64,000 nucleotides of DNA from Lycium barbarum (lineage: Eukaryota; Streptophyta; Magnoliopsida; Solanales; Solanaceae), in NCBI RefSeq assembly GCF_019175385.1, contig NC_083340.1:7479706-7543705 (forward strand). The letters are read 5' to 3'. Each line of letters starts with the position of its first letter. The stretch's first letter is position 1. Below are positions 1 through 11,608 of this stretch, in pieces. Both the position numbers and the translations under genes were made by a program. The notes below the pieces were generated by a model that was given only the letters and a program-made list of their open reading frames with translations, was not told where the DNA came from and made no database searches.

Positions 1-424
1 ATGTTGGTAACTCAAATAAAGTTCAAACCAAAACCAACTCAACACTAATGCTAACAAAAGAAATTCAATTTACCATTAGGAATGACAATAATGTTGGATA
101 TCTATTCTTTAGTTTTGCATAATTGATTTAGAGAGTGAAAATACATAACTTAAGTTTTTTTTTCTCTGTCATGTAATTAATACTTATTTGTCGTACTTAT
201 TTTAGCATGACTTAATATTTTTAAATTATGGTCATTTTCTTTATGGCTTGTTAATTAGCAATATTTATTTTAACCGATTTTATTAGCTTTTGTTAAATAT
301 TTTAATACAATGTCATCACTCTTTTCACATTTTGTGTTATTTTCTTAAGAAACACATTAATTATATAGTTATGCCTTACTGGGACTAAAGAAATATTTGA
401 AGTAAAAGTTATATGTTTTGTATC

Positions 425-587
425 AAGACTATTCCGAAAAAAAAAACCCGAAAAATCCGAGAAAATCCGAGGTTGAAAACCTGAATTTTATTGGTTTGGT
501 TTGGTGTATAAATTTAAAAACCCGACGCAATTGGTTTGGTTTGATGTTTAAAAAATCCGAACCAACCCGGTCCATGTACACCCCTAG
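425..587. mobile_element. Partial MITE end (hAT-like)
   Basis: A stretch rich in GGTTTGG and AAAACCCGA ends in CCATGTACACCCCTAG, the kind of terminus seen in solanaceous hAT-like MITEs (reverse complement starts CTAGGGGTGTACATGG). I could not find the opposite end or a target duplication, so it is called a fragment. Confidence 0.4.
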
Positions 588-1337
588 TTAAAACTTTCAA
601 ATCCAGAATTGTCTTTCATTTTTCCACGCCACGTTCCACGACTGTGGTGATAAATATTTTTGTTTCTTGTTTTGTCTCCAACAAAGCAGAACACAGAAAA
701 CTAATACAAGAAAAAGTAGATTTCTTAAGCTTGTCATCTATAAGTGTTCAAAGCAGTAATTTACTACTGAAACTAGTAATTTACCAGTAATTTACGAAAA
801 TCAGCAACTTTCCAGTAATTTTCTAAAACCAGTTTCTGTTTTGTAAAAAGAAACCAAAAACATTAAAGACAGAAATTAGATGAAACAGAAAATTTTCGAG
901 CCCACAAGTTTTTTGTGTTCTTAAGAAATCTAATCCCCTCACAATTGCCAAGGTTAATGAATTAATTCCTCCCAGGATAGAACGGAAAACTATTCTGCGA
1001 TAGCGGCAATGCAAATTGCAGAACATCAGCGAACTCAAATGGTGGCAGCAAATCACACGACTCTATAATATTTTTGTTTTGAAAACAAATGCAGAGAACA
1101 AGTTTTAAGGGGAGAGAAAATTCTTATTTTCGGTGTTTTTATGCTTCAGTAAATTAAAAAATCTGAAGCAAAACTTCAACTTATATGGCCATCTAATGGG
1201 TGTTATGAAAAGGTGTGATGGCTTTACAAAAAAGTCACACCCTTTGCTACTGGTGTCTTTTCGGAAAAATCACTAATTTCCCATTCACACCACACAAAAT
1301 CCAACTAATTCTATAAACTTTGAAGCTGTGTAAGTGA
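588..1337. other. Intergenic, no gene seen
   Basis: AT-rich DNA. The only open frame is short, has no recognisable domain and lacks coding character. Nothing else is supported here. Confidence 0.5.
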
Positions 1338-1588
1338 CTGGTGGGCAAATCCAGAAATATAAATAACGGGATTAATAAACTAAAGAGTCAAACCTAGCTA
1401 GGATTTCAATTTATGATCTTAAAGCAATTTTCAACTTCCTTCACCACTATATTGGAACTTTCCTTTATGTTAAAGGCATTCAACAATTTATATATAAGCC
1501 AAAAAATTAATTTTACCCTATAATTTACGTAGTAGAATTTAAAGAGATTTAATTCAATCCCCTTGCCAACACCTAGCTACGCCCACAC
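1338..1588. mobile_element. hAT-type MITE, solanaceous family, copy 1
   Basis: It starts CTGGTGGGCAAATCCAG and ends near CTAGCTACGCCC. This fits the widespread element whose ends read CAGTGGCGGAGCCAG and CTCCGCCCCTG. The body closely matches 59982-60213 (shared TTCAATTTATGATCTTAAAG and TTCAACAATTTATATATAAG) and the interrupted copy at 15510-15586 plus 29121 onward. No clear 8-bp target duplication survives. Confidence 0.5.
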
Positions 1589-1604
1589 ACCAACAAACAT
1601 ATCT

Positions 1605-2287
1605 ATTGATTTTGATCTCTGTGCTATTTAACTAAGCATATTTGACCTTCAATTAATCAAAAAGTGTGATTTTGATCCTTTAACCTAACAAATGTTAAAT
1701 AGTTAATAGAACGAGTTTTTAAAAAATATATTACCTTTTTAAAAAAAGTAAAAAAATAAATAAAAAAGAAAAAAAAAGAGAACAGAAAGGGAGATTCGGA
1801 TCCATTTTTTTAACCGTCGCGTCACCGGTCACCAGTCACCACCATGACTGACATTGAGAAGCATAAACTAAAGAAGAAAAATTCATCTAATTCGCTTCTG
1901 TTATGCACTTTCTTTGAAGATGAGAGAAATGAAGAAAGAAAATAACTGTTTTTCTTAAGAAACCTTAATCTTGTAATTAATAATTAACCTAATAACTGTT
2001 TTTATAGCTAAACAAAAAAAGTTGGAAGAAAAACCAACGATCAACCATGGTGCATGATGACATAGATATTGAAAGAAAATGGTTTCAAATATCTCTTTCC
2101 GTATTTTTAATTCTTCTTTGAATATATTTTTTAAAATTTGAATTCTGTTAACTATTTAACATCCGCTAGCTTAAAGGATCAAAATAACACGTTTAGATTA
2201 ATTGAAGGTTTAATGTGTTTAATAAAATAATACAGGGATCAAAATAAGAATAAGGTAGTAACTCAGGGACCAAAAACGCTATTTCCC
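1605..2287. mobile_element. Long inverted-repeat element, degenerate
   Basis: The left part (about 1610-1705) and the right part (about 2150-2275) are imperfect inverted repeats. For example, TTCAATTAATCAAAAAGTGT on the left pairs with the reverse complement of the segment near 2190-2210. The right end carries extra terminal sequence that is missing on the left, so the left end looks truncated. It is probably a Mutator-like MITE. Confidence 0.45.
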
Positions 2288-3348
2288 CCTTGTTTTATTA
2301 TTTGTCTCGGTAGATTTGGAAATCTAGGCGAAGAAATTTAGCGCACAAAATGTCCTATACTATCTTAATGTCACGACAAGTATTTATTACTCCATCCGTC
2401 TCAATTTATGTGACATTATTTGACCAGACACGATGTTTAAGAAATAAGGAAAGACTTTGTAATGTTTACCAAGTTGACCTTACTTTAACTTTTGTTGACT
2501 TTTCTTCACAATAAGTATAACTTTAAAAGTAAGTGGGACCCAATAATGGGGATTGTTCCATTAAATAGTTGTCAAATAAAGAAATGTGACATTCATTTTG
2601 GATGGACTAAAAAGGAAATTGTGCCACATAAATTGAGACGGAGAGAATATATTCTATATGGAGCGATCTTTACCCAATTTTTTTTACCAAAAAAGGAAAT
2701 TTAGTTTCTAAAAGTTTAAGAGGGAAGATATTTTTAAGTTTCAAACAGTTTTTGTGATACTTGTATACAATTAAAGCAAGGCAATGCTGTAATTTCAAAA
2801 TAAACAAATGATTCTGCTTAGAACTTCAATATCTCACTTTCAGAAGCTAGAAACTAGAAAATTATCTTTAGTAAGTTTCTTTCTTTTTAGACTTTTTTCC
2901 CCTTGAAAGTTTTCAGAAGACTCAATTTTCACATTTAGCCTAATCATATGCTGTTGGTGTTGATAATTTTGCAATCCGAGGTGTCTCCTTCTTTAGCTAA
3001 ACCATAACTTTTAACCTAATCATATATTGTTGAAAGAATATATGTAGAAGTAAAGCTATATCACCATTCTCTCAGCTATTGCAATTCCAACTCATATTGC
3101 AACTAAGAAAAGAACAACATTATAGCCATAACCAATTTCAGAACGGCTGAAATAAGTACTATGGAGCTATCCTCCTTTGATATGATCATTACATTAAGAG
3201 CACATATTTTTATTTAAAATACAATGTACATTAGCTACCTCTTTAGTTATCGTACGATATTACACATTGGTACTAAAATTATTACAACCATAGGGCAAGA
3301 TCATGTCAAGCCAAAATCTTTATTCATGTTCCCTATTATTTCTTGTTT
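2288..3348. other. 3' flank of pseudogene A, duplicated elsewhere
   Basis: This stretch aligns with the 3' flank of pseudogene C (29260-29940) and with pieces at 5690-6070 and 57400-57960. Shared landmarks are TTTGGAAATC, GGAGCGATCTTTA, CAATTTTGACCTTTTAGCC-like text and AATCATATACTG-like text. It is non-coding and interrupted only by the Stowaway element at 2390-2647. Confidence 0.6.
2390..2647. mobile_element. Stowaway MITE
   Basis: The ends are CTCCATCCGTCTCAATTTAT and, inverted, ATAAATTGAGACGGAGAGAA, matching the Stowaway terminal motif CTCCCTCCGT. TA dinucleotides flank it at 2388-2389 and 2648-2649. The homologous flank of pseudogene C lacks it, giving an empty site near 29370. Confidence 0.8.
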
Positions 3349-5509
3349 TTACTGATACAGCTCTAACTCCGGTAACCTGGGAGTAGGGATGGCGAAAAGC
3401 CTTTTGCTTTTCTTGATCACGAGTCCAAATCCCTCTGAAAGGTCAACGTTTTCGCCCTCAGGGAGTTTCCAACCAAAGGAATGCAGCAATGAAGCCAATA
3501 TAAACCAAGCATTTTTTCTGCCAAAGGAATGCTAGCACAAATTCTCCTCCCTGATCCAAATGGAAGGTACTTCATATTATTTCCAGCATAGTCTAAATTT
3601 GTCGAGCGACTCAAGAACCTTTCAGGCTGAAATTCCAATGGACTCTCCCACACTAGAGGATCCCTATGAATTGCATAAACATTCAAGAATACTTTAGTTC
3701 CCTCAGGTATTGTGTATCCACCTACTACAGCAGATTGGCTCAGGCGCTTTGGGAGAAGCAATGGTAATGCAGGGTGTAAGCGTAACGACTCCTTTAAAAC
3801 TGCGTTAAGATAGTGCAGTTCCGATAAATGGGATTCTTCAACAATGTTATTCATCCCTACAACATCTTTCAATTCTCGTTGCACCTTTGCCATTATCTCA
3901 AGGTTATTAAGAAGCTCTGCCATTACCCACTCGACCATCGTGATTGTAGTATCAGTCCCATCTATCACAATGTCCTATAATGCAGAAACATATATGAAGT
4001 CAGGAAAAGGAGATTAGTTGTTGCCTGAATTTGATAATGCTAATTCTTCCTGTAGGGGGACGCGTTATTCATGGTTAAGTATGTGTATGTGCATCTTTTT
4101 AAGACTTTTTGCTAAATATGCTATTCAAGCATCTTGATTAAGAACTAAAAAGTGTTCCATTTTTCTTCACCATTTATCACATTATCCCACATTAAGTAAA
4201 CATGATTTTGATTTTTTACAGTCGTGGTGTTTAGTCCACCTTGCATGCACCTCAACCTTGGTACCTCCCACTATTACAGGTGCCAAATAACTTCGCCCAC
4301 CAAGGATTAGGTAAGTGGAAAGAGAAACCTAACATTTTTTGTCTATGCTTGGATTTGAACCCCAGCTTTCAAGGTTTGCACCCATTTTATTGACTAGACC
4401 ATGCCCTTGGGTGTTTCAGTAAACATGATTAATAAGTTTGTATTAGACTCTTATTTTTCAGACTAATTTCTCGTAAAGTAATATGATGTAGTTCTCAGGA
4501 TCACCAATTTTAAGAAACACGCAATGATATAAAAAAGCTATAGGGATTAGGGACCATATAACTTACCCCCAGGATGGCCTTTATTTGCACCAGGTCCACT
4601 GATTTACCAATATCTCTCTGCTCCATTAGCCCTAACAGGATCTGCATAAAATCCTTTTTCCCACTGCCCTGGATTTCACCCCCACTTTTGTTTGAAAGCA
4701 TCTTCATGCGTTCATTTATGGCTGGCTCCAATATACTTTCAAACGACTTCAATAGAGCCTCCATCTCTTTCTGTATTCCTTGTAAATCAAACCTGGCAAG
4801 CATAGGGAAGAAGTCTGATATGTTTGGCTTTCCCATCACTTGAAGAAATTTGGTCACCAATTCCCTGAACTCAGCTCCATCTTTTCTATGCTTCTTCTTC
4901 TCCTCAATATAATTGCTGCCAAAGATCATACTCATGAGTCATGACTACATTCATTTCGGTTACAAAAGCCAATTCACCAATGTCAATGAGGCTGCCAATC
5001 TTGGTATGCACATTTCTGATTGTCTTTCTGACCTCTTGTCTCCGAAGGCTATAACACGCATCAAGGTTCCTGTTGCTTAGCATTTCGCTCACAAACAGTT
5101 TGCACATATCACGCCAGTGGGAGCCATAGGGAGAAAATCCATTATCTAGTCCACCATATGTGCCCACCAATCCTGCAATTGGAGGGTCACGATTGGCGAA
5201 AATGGAATCTTGATCACGAACCACTTCTTTGGCCAAGGATGGTGAGTTCAACACAACGCATAGTTTACTTCCTAGCCACAGCTTGTAAATTGGACCGTAC
5301 TGTTGAGACAACTCTGTCAGCTGGTGATGCAAATTGGGGTGGATGAATGGCAAGAATCCCACAATTGGAAGGCCACAAGGCCCGGGTGGCAACCTGGATT
5401 TTTTCTCATGTGGTATATTTGAGGTCAATTTTTACCACAGAATTGTCAGGAACACAATTGAAAAGGTGAGACCTGCAAGACAAAGCACCTTTAAAGGTGC
5501 TGAAGCCAT
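3349..5509 (-). pseudogene. Cytochrome P450 pseudogene A (CYP706-like, type I)
   Basis: This has two exons, about 5509-4567 and 3974-3349, separated by a 592-bp intron with GTAAGT and AG borders. Exon 1 carries the proline-rich LPPGP hinge and a P450 N-terminal half; exon 2 carries the I-helix, the ExxR motif (KESLR), PERF and the heme loop FGSGRRICA. Several lesions are visible. Codon 26, in the membrane anchor, is TAA where the paralogs read Tyr (W-Y-K). A 7-bp insertion near 4930-4940 shifts the frame after NVVM. A second frameshift near 3507 destroys the C-terminus after the heme Cys. Two conserved Gly residues are also replaced: IGGTDTT reads IDGTDTT and CAG reads CAS. The ATG at 5509 matches the start of gene B. 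The copy cannot make a working P450. Confidence 0.9.
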
Positions 5510-5638
5510 ATTCAGTGGGAAGATAGTTTCAGCGCTTCTAACAGTAATCTCTGGAAGGGAACCAATTATTGGCTCTAAATGAAATGGCTCACAATGAAAA
5601 GGCTCTAAATCTTTAGCTCAATATATCCTCCTCGTCAG

Positions 5639-5655
5639 CACGTGTTATATATCAC
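5639..5655 (-). promoter_or_regulatory. TATA box and G-box upstream of pseudogene A
   Basis: On the minus strand TATATAA is followed at once by the perfect G-box CACGTG, about 130 bp upstream of the ATG. Pseudogene C has the same pair at 33117-33130. In gene B the site has drifted to AACGTG or ACGTGG. It is a candidate core promoter by position only. Confidence 0.4.
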
Positions 5656-6557
5656 TTGTTCTTATCCAATGCGATGAACACATCATTTTAACTAGTGATT
5701 CCAAGGAGTCTGTGTCTTTGGTAGATTTGGAAATCCAAGTTGACAAGTATAGTGTCTAAAGTAAAAGATTAGGTTTTGTTTTCTTTTCACAAAGTCTCTA
5801 GAGGGAAAGATCCTTTATTATAATTAATGGCATTTACAGTGACACTGTATCCATTTAAGGAAAGGGCATGGCAGCATTTCAGCAGTAAGAAATGATAGCT
5901 GGATTGAACTGAAATGATAGCTGGATTGAACTTCAATATCTCTCTTTCAGAACATAGAAAGTAGTTTTTTTTTTTTGTTTTCACCCCTAGCTAAGTTTTC
6001 CACAAGACTCAGTTTTGAGTCTTTTGACTTTTCAGTCTAATCACACTGCATCGAATCTGATAATCTTGCCACGTTACAAACAGACGTGTCCGCCTCAGGA
6101 AGTTCCCAGTTGAAAGAAAATAGAGAGAAGCAAGTGGATGCTTCAACATTTTCTCATCCATGATAATTACACCAACCATTCTTTCAACTAGAGAAATACC
6201 CTTCTTTTTTTTCCGTCCGAAATCTTTCTGGGATTAATTAACTCCATTTTCCCAAACTGAGGGATGTCTATGAAATAACCATGTTTTAACTAAAATATGA
6301 GCACCTCCTGGAATACTGTGACCTCTGATAATTAATGACTTTCTTGGATAGTGAGACAACATATGTTTATAAGATGGAATAGAGGACGCAGGACGTGGGA
6401 TGTTGCTCCTCTAGAACTTATGTGGATTACATGGATAGAGAGAAAACTAGGAGAGTTTTTATGAAATAGAGAAGGATTTTGTACAGTTGTGGAATAGCAA
6501 CTTTTCCCTTATTTATTTTTGGTGCACCCACGAGGTTCCTGTTGGTATGGAAGATTG
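5656..6557. other. Intergenic with an orphan type I 3' flank
   Basis: Positions 5690-6070 resemble the 3' flank of the type I genes (TTTGGAAATCCAAG, TCAGTCTAATCACACTG) but have no type I exon 2 beside them, suggesting a lost copy. A short local duplication, AATGATAGCTGGATTGAACT, occurs twice near 5890-5930. No gene is seen. Confidence 0.45.
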
Positions 6558-7296
6558 GGTGTCCTTTGTTCATGATCTCAGATATGGTAAAACATGTTTT
6601 GAAGGTGTGTCAGTTGCACCAATAACCAAGTCCTGTTCACGGTATCTGTAAAATGATTATCATGTACACAACATTCGGATTTGTAGAACTGTAAATTGTG
6701 GTTCAGTTCAAGGTTCAATGTTTTTATTCAGTCAAGAATTCTCTACTTGTAGTCTGAGAGTGTATTCTATAACTAGGTAGCAACAAACTGTTCAGGACAT
6801 GATCTGATTCTTCTAAATCTATTTCTCATTCTTCAATAAATTTATAATTCCATAATTCGCTTTAAATAGATTTGAATCTCTTATTGTACTAACTAATTAA
6901 GATCTGCTATCATTATCACTTATCAGTACAATTTTTCAGTCCATATAGACAAGAAAAGAACAGCTGAAGGCAAATAAAAACTTGGCTACTCAATAATAAT
7001 GCAATACTGACCATTATTGATTTGAAATGTAGAAAAGGAAAGATTGCTTGTTCACTTAGAAAAACACCTTCTTAGGGACTAACCAACATCACATGTAAAG
7101 AAAGTGACTTTTCATACATAGTAGAATGCAATATGACATAACACAGTAAACATACCACAAGCAAGGCTGTGAGTTCGGTCACGGAAAGAGGCACTCTGCC
7201 CATCACAATTTCTATCTGCAGTCTTTGATCAATCATGGTCTCAAATATCCTATCAAGTCTCTTTGCCAACACCTTCATCTTCTTTGTTGCCCAAGC
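6558..7296 (-). pseudogene. Type II P450 relic R1
   Basis: Two exon scraps match intact gene E. The end of exon 1 (7296-7156) encodes KKMKVLAKRLDRIFETMIDQ and later VTELTALLV, followed by a GTATGT donor; about 25 residues between them are deleted relative to E. The start of exon 2 (about 6633-6558) matches the E region around the D-M-V-V-G-G junction but is frame-disrupted. The intron between them also aligns with the E intron. Heme loop, ExxR and N-terminus are missing, so it is non-functional. Confidence 0.75.
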
Positions 7297-8240
7297 CTGT
7301 AAAGAATAAACAGCAGTTGGAAGGAATTGAGAGGCCTGAGCTTAATAGGGAAACATGGTGGGGAAGAAAGTGGTGTTGAAAAGTGGAAGAACCAGTGTTT
7401 TTAAAAGCGAAAAGCTACAAAAAAGCAACAAGGTCCATGAGGCTTGAAGTGAAAAGCAAGAAGTATCGTGCATGCTTCTTTAAAGTGAATCACACAATTT
7501 TACAGCAAGGCCTTGTGATTGGGGAAAGGTCTACATTTGCCCTCCGTTTAAAGTTTGGGTCTACCTCCCCTTGCCATTAAAACTGACACACATTTGCCCT
7601 TATTTTCCAACTCAGCTAACACAATTACTTTAAAAGTTAAAAAAAAAAAAAAACATGTGATTTGCGAAATGGTTACATTTGCCCTTCGTTTAATAATTTG
7701 GGTTAATATTGCCCTTTCCCCCTACTACCCCATTTTGAACCTGAATTGATGCCTATTAAAACCACAAAATGCCACTTAGCAATTAATTAAACCCCCTCTA
7801 TTTTACCAGTCCCCAATCGCCTCCCCTCTTTTCCTTTAAATTAAGTGAAAAAGATTCAATTTCAAATATTAACCATCAAACAGATGTACCCACAATGCAA
7901 AATACATTGAAATCCATGAATTAGAAAAAAAAATGATTGAAACAAAGATACAAGAATGAAATTCAAGCAAAAGCCTCCACAAAAGGAACTATAAATACCA
8001 AAAAAACAGACAGTTATATTGGATATACAAACTTTGGTTCCATGCTAAGATGACTTACCAATCGTGCCAACTATATCATCATGCTTTGAGCTAAAAGCTG
8101 TCAATTTCTTTGAGTGTCACCCATTCTTGGTTTTCCATTGTCTCACAACATAATTTTTAGCATTTTTGTATGTCAAGTACTAAGATACATTGCAGGAAGA
8201 GTATATCAATGACATCGAAAGATTAGAAAAGAAGCAATTG
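7297..8240. repeat. Segmental duplication, copy 1
   Basis: It aligns along its length with 13576-14580, in the same order and orientation. Shared landmarks are GGAAGGAATTGAGAG, AGGTCCATGAGGCTTGAAG, AACCATCAAACAGATGTACC (CATCGAACGG in copy 2) and ATATCATCA...GCTTTGAGCTAAA. With relics R1 and R2 beside the two copies, it marks a duplicated block of more than 1.6 kb. No gene is seen inside. Confidence 0.7.
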
Positions 8241-8491
8241 CAACTAAGAACAGAACAAGGTTGTAGCCATAACCAATTTCAGAACTGCTGAAACAAATCC
8301 TTAAATAAAAGTACATATTTTTATTTAAAATAAAAGTACATATTTTTATTTGCAATACAACATATATTAGCTGACTCTCTTATTGTGCAAGAGTACACTT
8401 TGATATTATACATATTACAACCAGTGGGCAAAATCATGCCAAGCCCCTTTATTCAAAATCTATATTTCATCTTCCTTACAGTTTCTTGGTT

Positions 8492-10778
8492 TTACTGATA
8501 TAGTTCGAAATTTGGTAACCTGGGAGTAGGGATGGCGAATAGTGGCGTCTTTTTCTTAATGACAATCCCATGTCCATCTGAAAGGTCAACATTTTCGCCC
8601 TCAGGGAGTTTCCAATCAAAGGAATGCAGCAATGAAGCCAAAAGAAACATAAGCATTTTCTCTGCTAAGGGAAGGCCAGCACAAATTCTCCTGCCTGATC
8701 CAAATGGAAGGTACTTCATATTATTTCCAGCATAGTCTAAATTTGTCGAGCGACTCAAGAACCTTTCAGGCTGGAAAACAAGTGGACTTTCCCACACTTG
8801 AGGATCCCTTTGAATTGCATAAACATTCAAGAATACAGTAGTTCCCTCAGGTATTGTGTATCCACCTATCACTGCAGATTGGCTCGGGCGCTTTGGGAGA
8901 AGCAGCGGTAATGCAGGGTGTAAACGTAGTGTCTCCTTTAAAACTGCATCAAGATAGTGTAGTCCCGGTAAGTGGGATTCTTCAACAATGTTATTCATCC
9001 CTACAACATCTTTCAATTCTTGTTGCACCTTTGACATTATCTCGGAGTTATTAAGTAGCTCTGCCATTACCCACTCGACCGTCGTGATTGTAGTGTCTGT
9101 CCCGCCAATCACAATGTCCTAGAATGCAGAAACATACATAAATTCAGGGGGAAAGGAACTTAGTCATCGTAGGAACTTTTGTAATACTTGATTCTACCTG
9201 CAGGCAAAGGCGGATCCAGGACTTTAAGTTTATAGTTCTAAACCAAAATCTTCTTGTTTATTGGGTTATGGATACATTATTTATACATATTAGGTGAGTT
9301 TCTAACTATTTTTCAAACCTGTTTTGAAAACGCTTTTCTTGAGCCAAGGGTCTATCGGAGACAACTTCTCTACCTCACACAAGGTAGGGGTAAGGTCTGC
9401 GTACACTCTACCCTCCTCAGACCTCACTTGTGGGATCACACTAAATATGTTGTTGTTGTTGTTGTAGGTGAATTTTTAACTATAAATACAAAGTTTGGGT
9501 CAAAGCTATTGGGTTCTGCCGAACCCGTAACTTCTATTGCGGCTTCGCCCCGGCCTTTAAGGGACACAATATCAATGTTTAGGTATGAGTATGTGTACAT
9601 CTTTTTAAGACTATTTTAGCTACTTATGTAATTCGAGCATCTTAATTAAGAACTCAAATTGCATTCTCATTTTTCTTCACAATTTATCGCATTGATCCGG
9701 CATTCAGTAAGCCTGATTAAGAAGTTTGTATGACACTGTTAAGTCTTCAGACCGATAACGTAATATGATGGAATTCACAGGATAAACAAGGTTAAGGAGA
9801 GGAAGGAAGATATGGAGAAGATATAGGGACCATATAACTTACCACCAAGATGGCCTTTATTTTCACCAAGTCCACTGATATCCCAATAGCTTTCTGCTCC
9901 ATTAGCTCTAACAGGATCTGTATAAAATCTTTGTTCCCATTCCCCGGGATTTCACCCTCTCTTTTATCTGAAAGCATCTTCATGCGGTCGTTTATGGCAG
10001 GGTCCAATATACTTTCAGCTGACTCCAAAAGAGCCTCCATCTCTTTCTGTATTCCTTGTAAATCAAACCTGGCAAGCATAGGGAAGAAATCTGATATGTT
10101 TGGCTTTCCCATCACTTGAAGAAATTTTATCACCAATTCCCTGAACTCAGCTCCATCCTTTTTATGCTTCTCCTTCTCCTCCACAATATTGCTTCCAAAG
10201 ATCATACTCATGACTACATTCATTTCAGTTACAAAAGCCAATTCGCCAATATCGATGAGGCTGCCAATCTTCGTATGCACGTTTCTGATTGTCTTTCTGA
10301 CCTCGTGTCTCCGAAGGCTGTAACAGGCCTCAAGGTTCCTGCTGTTTAGCATCTCCCTTACGAAAAGTTTGCGCATATCACGCCAGTAGGGGCCATAGGG
10401 AGAAAATCCAATATCTAGTCCACCATATGTGCCCACCAATGTTGCAATTGAAGGGTCACGGTTGGCGAAGATGGAATCTTGATCACGGACCACTTCTTTG
10501 GCCAAGGATGGTGAATTCAACACAACACATAGTTTACTTCCTAGCCACAGCTTGTAAATTGGACCATACTGTTGAGACAACTCTGTGACCTGGTGATGTA
10601 AATTGGGGCGGAGAAATGGTAAGAATCCCAAAATAGGAAGGCCACGAGGCCCTGGTGGCAACCTGGATTCTTCCTTGTGTGGTATCTTTGATGTCCATTT
10701 GTACCATAGAATTGCCAGGAACACAATTGAAAGGGTGAGAGCTGCAAGACCAAGCTCGTCTAAAAGTGCTGAAGCCAT
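8492..10778 (-). CDS. CYP706: Cytochrome P450 (CYP706-like, type I), gene B, intact
   Basis: Exon 1 is 10778-9843 (312 codons) and exon 2 is 9118-8492 (208 codons plus stop), giving 520 aa, normal for a plant microsomal P450. The phase-0 intron (724 bp) has GTAAGT and AG borders at the position used by gene E. Visible motifs are a hydrophobic anchor at residues 11-27, PPGP hinge 41-44, I-helix GGTDTT 317-322, ExxR ETLR 374-377, PERF 429-432 and heme loop FGSGRRICAG 451-460 with the ligand Cys at 458. The frame stays open further upstream, but only to a TTG codon, so the ATG at 10778 is taken as the start. The NRDP...TYGG and PYG..WRDMRK blocks fit CYP706, whose known members hydroxylate terpenoids and other specialised metabolites. 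The protein would sit on the ER and use NADPH-P450 reductase; its substrate is unknown. This is the only type I copy here with no lesion. Confidence 0.88.
9206..9558. repeat. Interspersed repeat in gene B intron, split by a SINE
   Basis: It starts near GGCGGATCCAGGACTT and ends near TTGCGGCTTCGCCCC. A close copy lies in the intron of pseudogene C (31636-31832), and a third, weaker one at about 38080-38240. In the gene B copy, a TS SINE interrupts it at 9310. Confidence 0.65.
9310..9464 (+). mobile_element. TS-type SINE
   Basis: The body carries the tobacco TS signatures GAGCCAAGGGTCTATCGGAG, GGTAGGGGTAAGGTCTGCGT and TGTGGGAT, and ends in a TTG repeat. It is flanked by a 19-bp target duplication with two mismatches, TAGGTGAGTTTCTAACTAT (9291-9309) and TAGGTGAATTTTTAACTAT (9465-9483). 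The same repeat in pseudogene C has no SINE, so an empty site exists. Confidence 0.88.
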
Positions 10779-10880
10779 GTTTAGTGGGAATATAGTTTCA
10801 GCGCTTACAATACCAATGTTTGAAAGGATGCCAATTATTTTTAACTTCACAATGAGATGGCTTAAAATCTTTAATGAGCT

Positions 10881-10920
10881 CAATATATCCTCCCAGTCAG
10901 CAACGTGGGATATATCCCGT
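10881..10920 (-). promoter_or_regulatory. Candidate TATA region of gene B
   Basis: On the minus strand two TATA-like stretches, GGGATATATCCC and GGATATATTGAG, lie about 100-135 bp upstream of the ATG. The intervening CACGTG seen in pseudogenes A and C is altered here to AACGTGG. The call rests on position and paralog comparison. Confidence 0.35.
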
Positions 10921-11004
10921 CTTTCTTAACTAACACAACCATGTTCTGGAATATTCTGACCTCTGATAATGACTTGCCTGAACAGTGAGGCTTGCAAAGT
11001 ACGA

Positions 11005-11110
11005 ACGACGTTCAGGGTCAAGAAATAGGAGGTTTCCCACCACAGGCAACCCCTACATGCCTGATGCCTCAGGGGCCTTTATCAGAGTTGTTGCCAGGAA
11101 TCCGAGCATA
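11005..11110 (-). pseudogene. Type II P450 N-terminal relic upstream of gene B
   Basis: The minus strand reads GLPVVGNLLFLDPE in one frame, matching the hinge region of gene E (ALPLIGNLHSLDPE), with a stop just before it. The same non-coding neighbourhood follows the N-terminal relics at 14612-14815 and 33190-33330. It is too short to make a protein. Confidence 0.6.
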
Positions 11111-11316
11111 CTTGGATGGTCCAAGGATGAGAAAATGTAGAATAATAATTTGTGGTTGCAGACAGCCAGTAATAGTTAATTTTTTCTCAAAGCAAACAAA
11201 AGGGATCAGGACAACAATGTTAGAGGTCCAGAATGGAATACAGATTTTGTGGTACAAATACAATGATGTATAAAGAGGATCTTTAGTTGGTTTCACAGTG
11301 TTCAATTAATTTATTA

Positions 11317-11555
11317 CTCCCTCTGTCTCAATTTATGTGATACACTTTCCTTTTTAGTCCGTCGCAAAAAGAATGATACATTTCCTTATTTGATAACAAT
11401 TTAACTTTAAACTTTATCCTTTACGCTTAACGAGATGATCTATAACCACATATATATCTTTGGCTTATTTTAGGCCACAAGATTCAAAAGCCTTCTTTTA
11501 TTTTTTAAACTCCGTGTCCAGTCAAACTATATTACATAAATTGGGACGGAGGGAG
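11317..11555. mobile_element. Stowaway MITE
   Basis: The left end is CTCCCTCTGTCTCAATTTAT and the right end, inverted, is ATAAATTGGGACGGAGGGAG. A TA precedes it at 11315-11316; the right-hand TA is altered to TC. It sits within the 3' flank inherited from a type II copy. Confidence 0.8.
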
Positions 11556-11608
11556 TCTAAAATAATTAAATGCTACCGAGTTCTTCTCCGTTGATACTGA
11601 TATATGGT

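Noticed and set aside
9850..10753. Plus-strand and shifted frames across gene B exon 1
   Set aside because: They are shadows of the P450 exon and recur opposite every paralog.
10779..10883. Possible 35-residue N-terminal extension of gene B (and of C, 32996-33100)
   Set aside because: The frame is open and similar in both copies, but the first codon is TTG, not ATG. A normal P450 anchor begins at the next ATG, so this is leader sequence kept by recent duplication.
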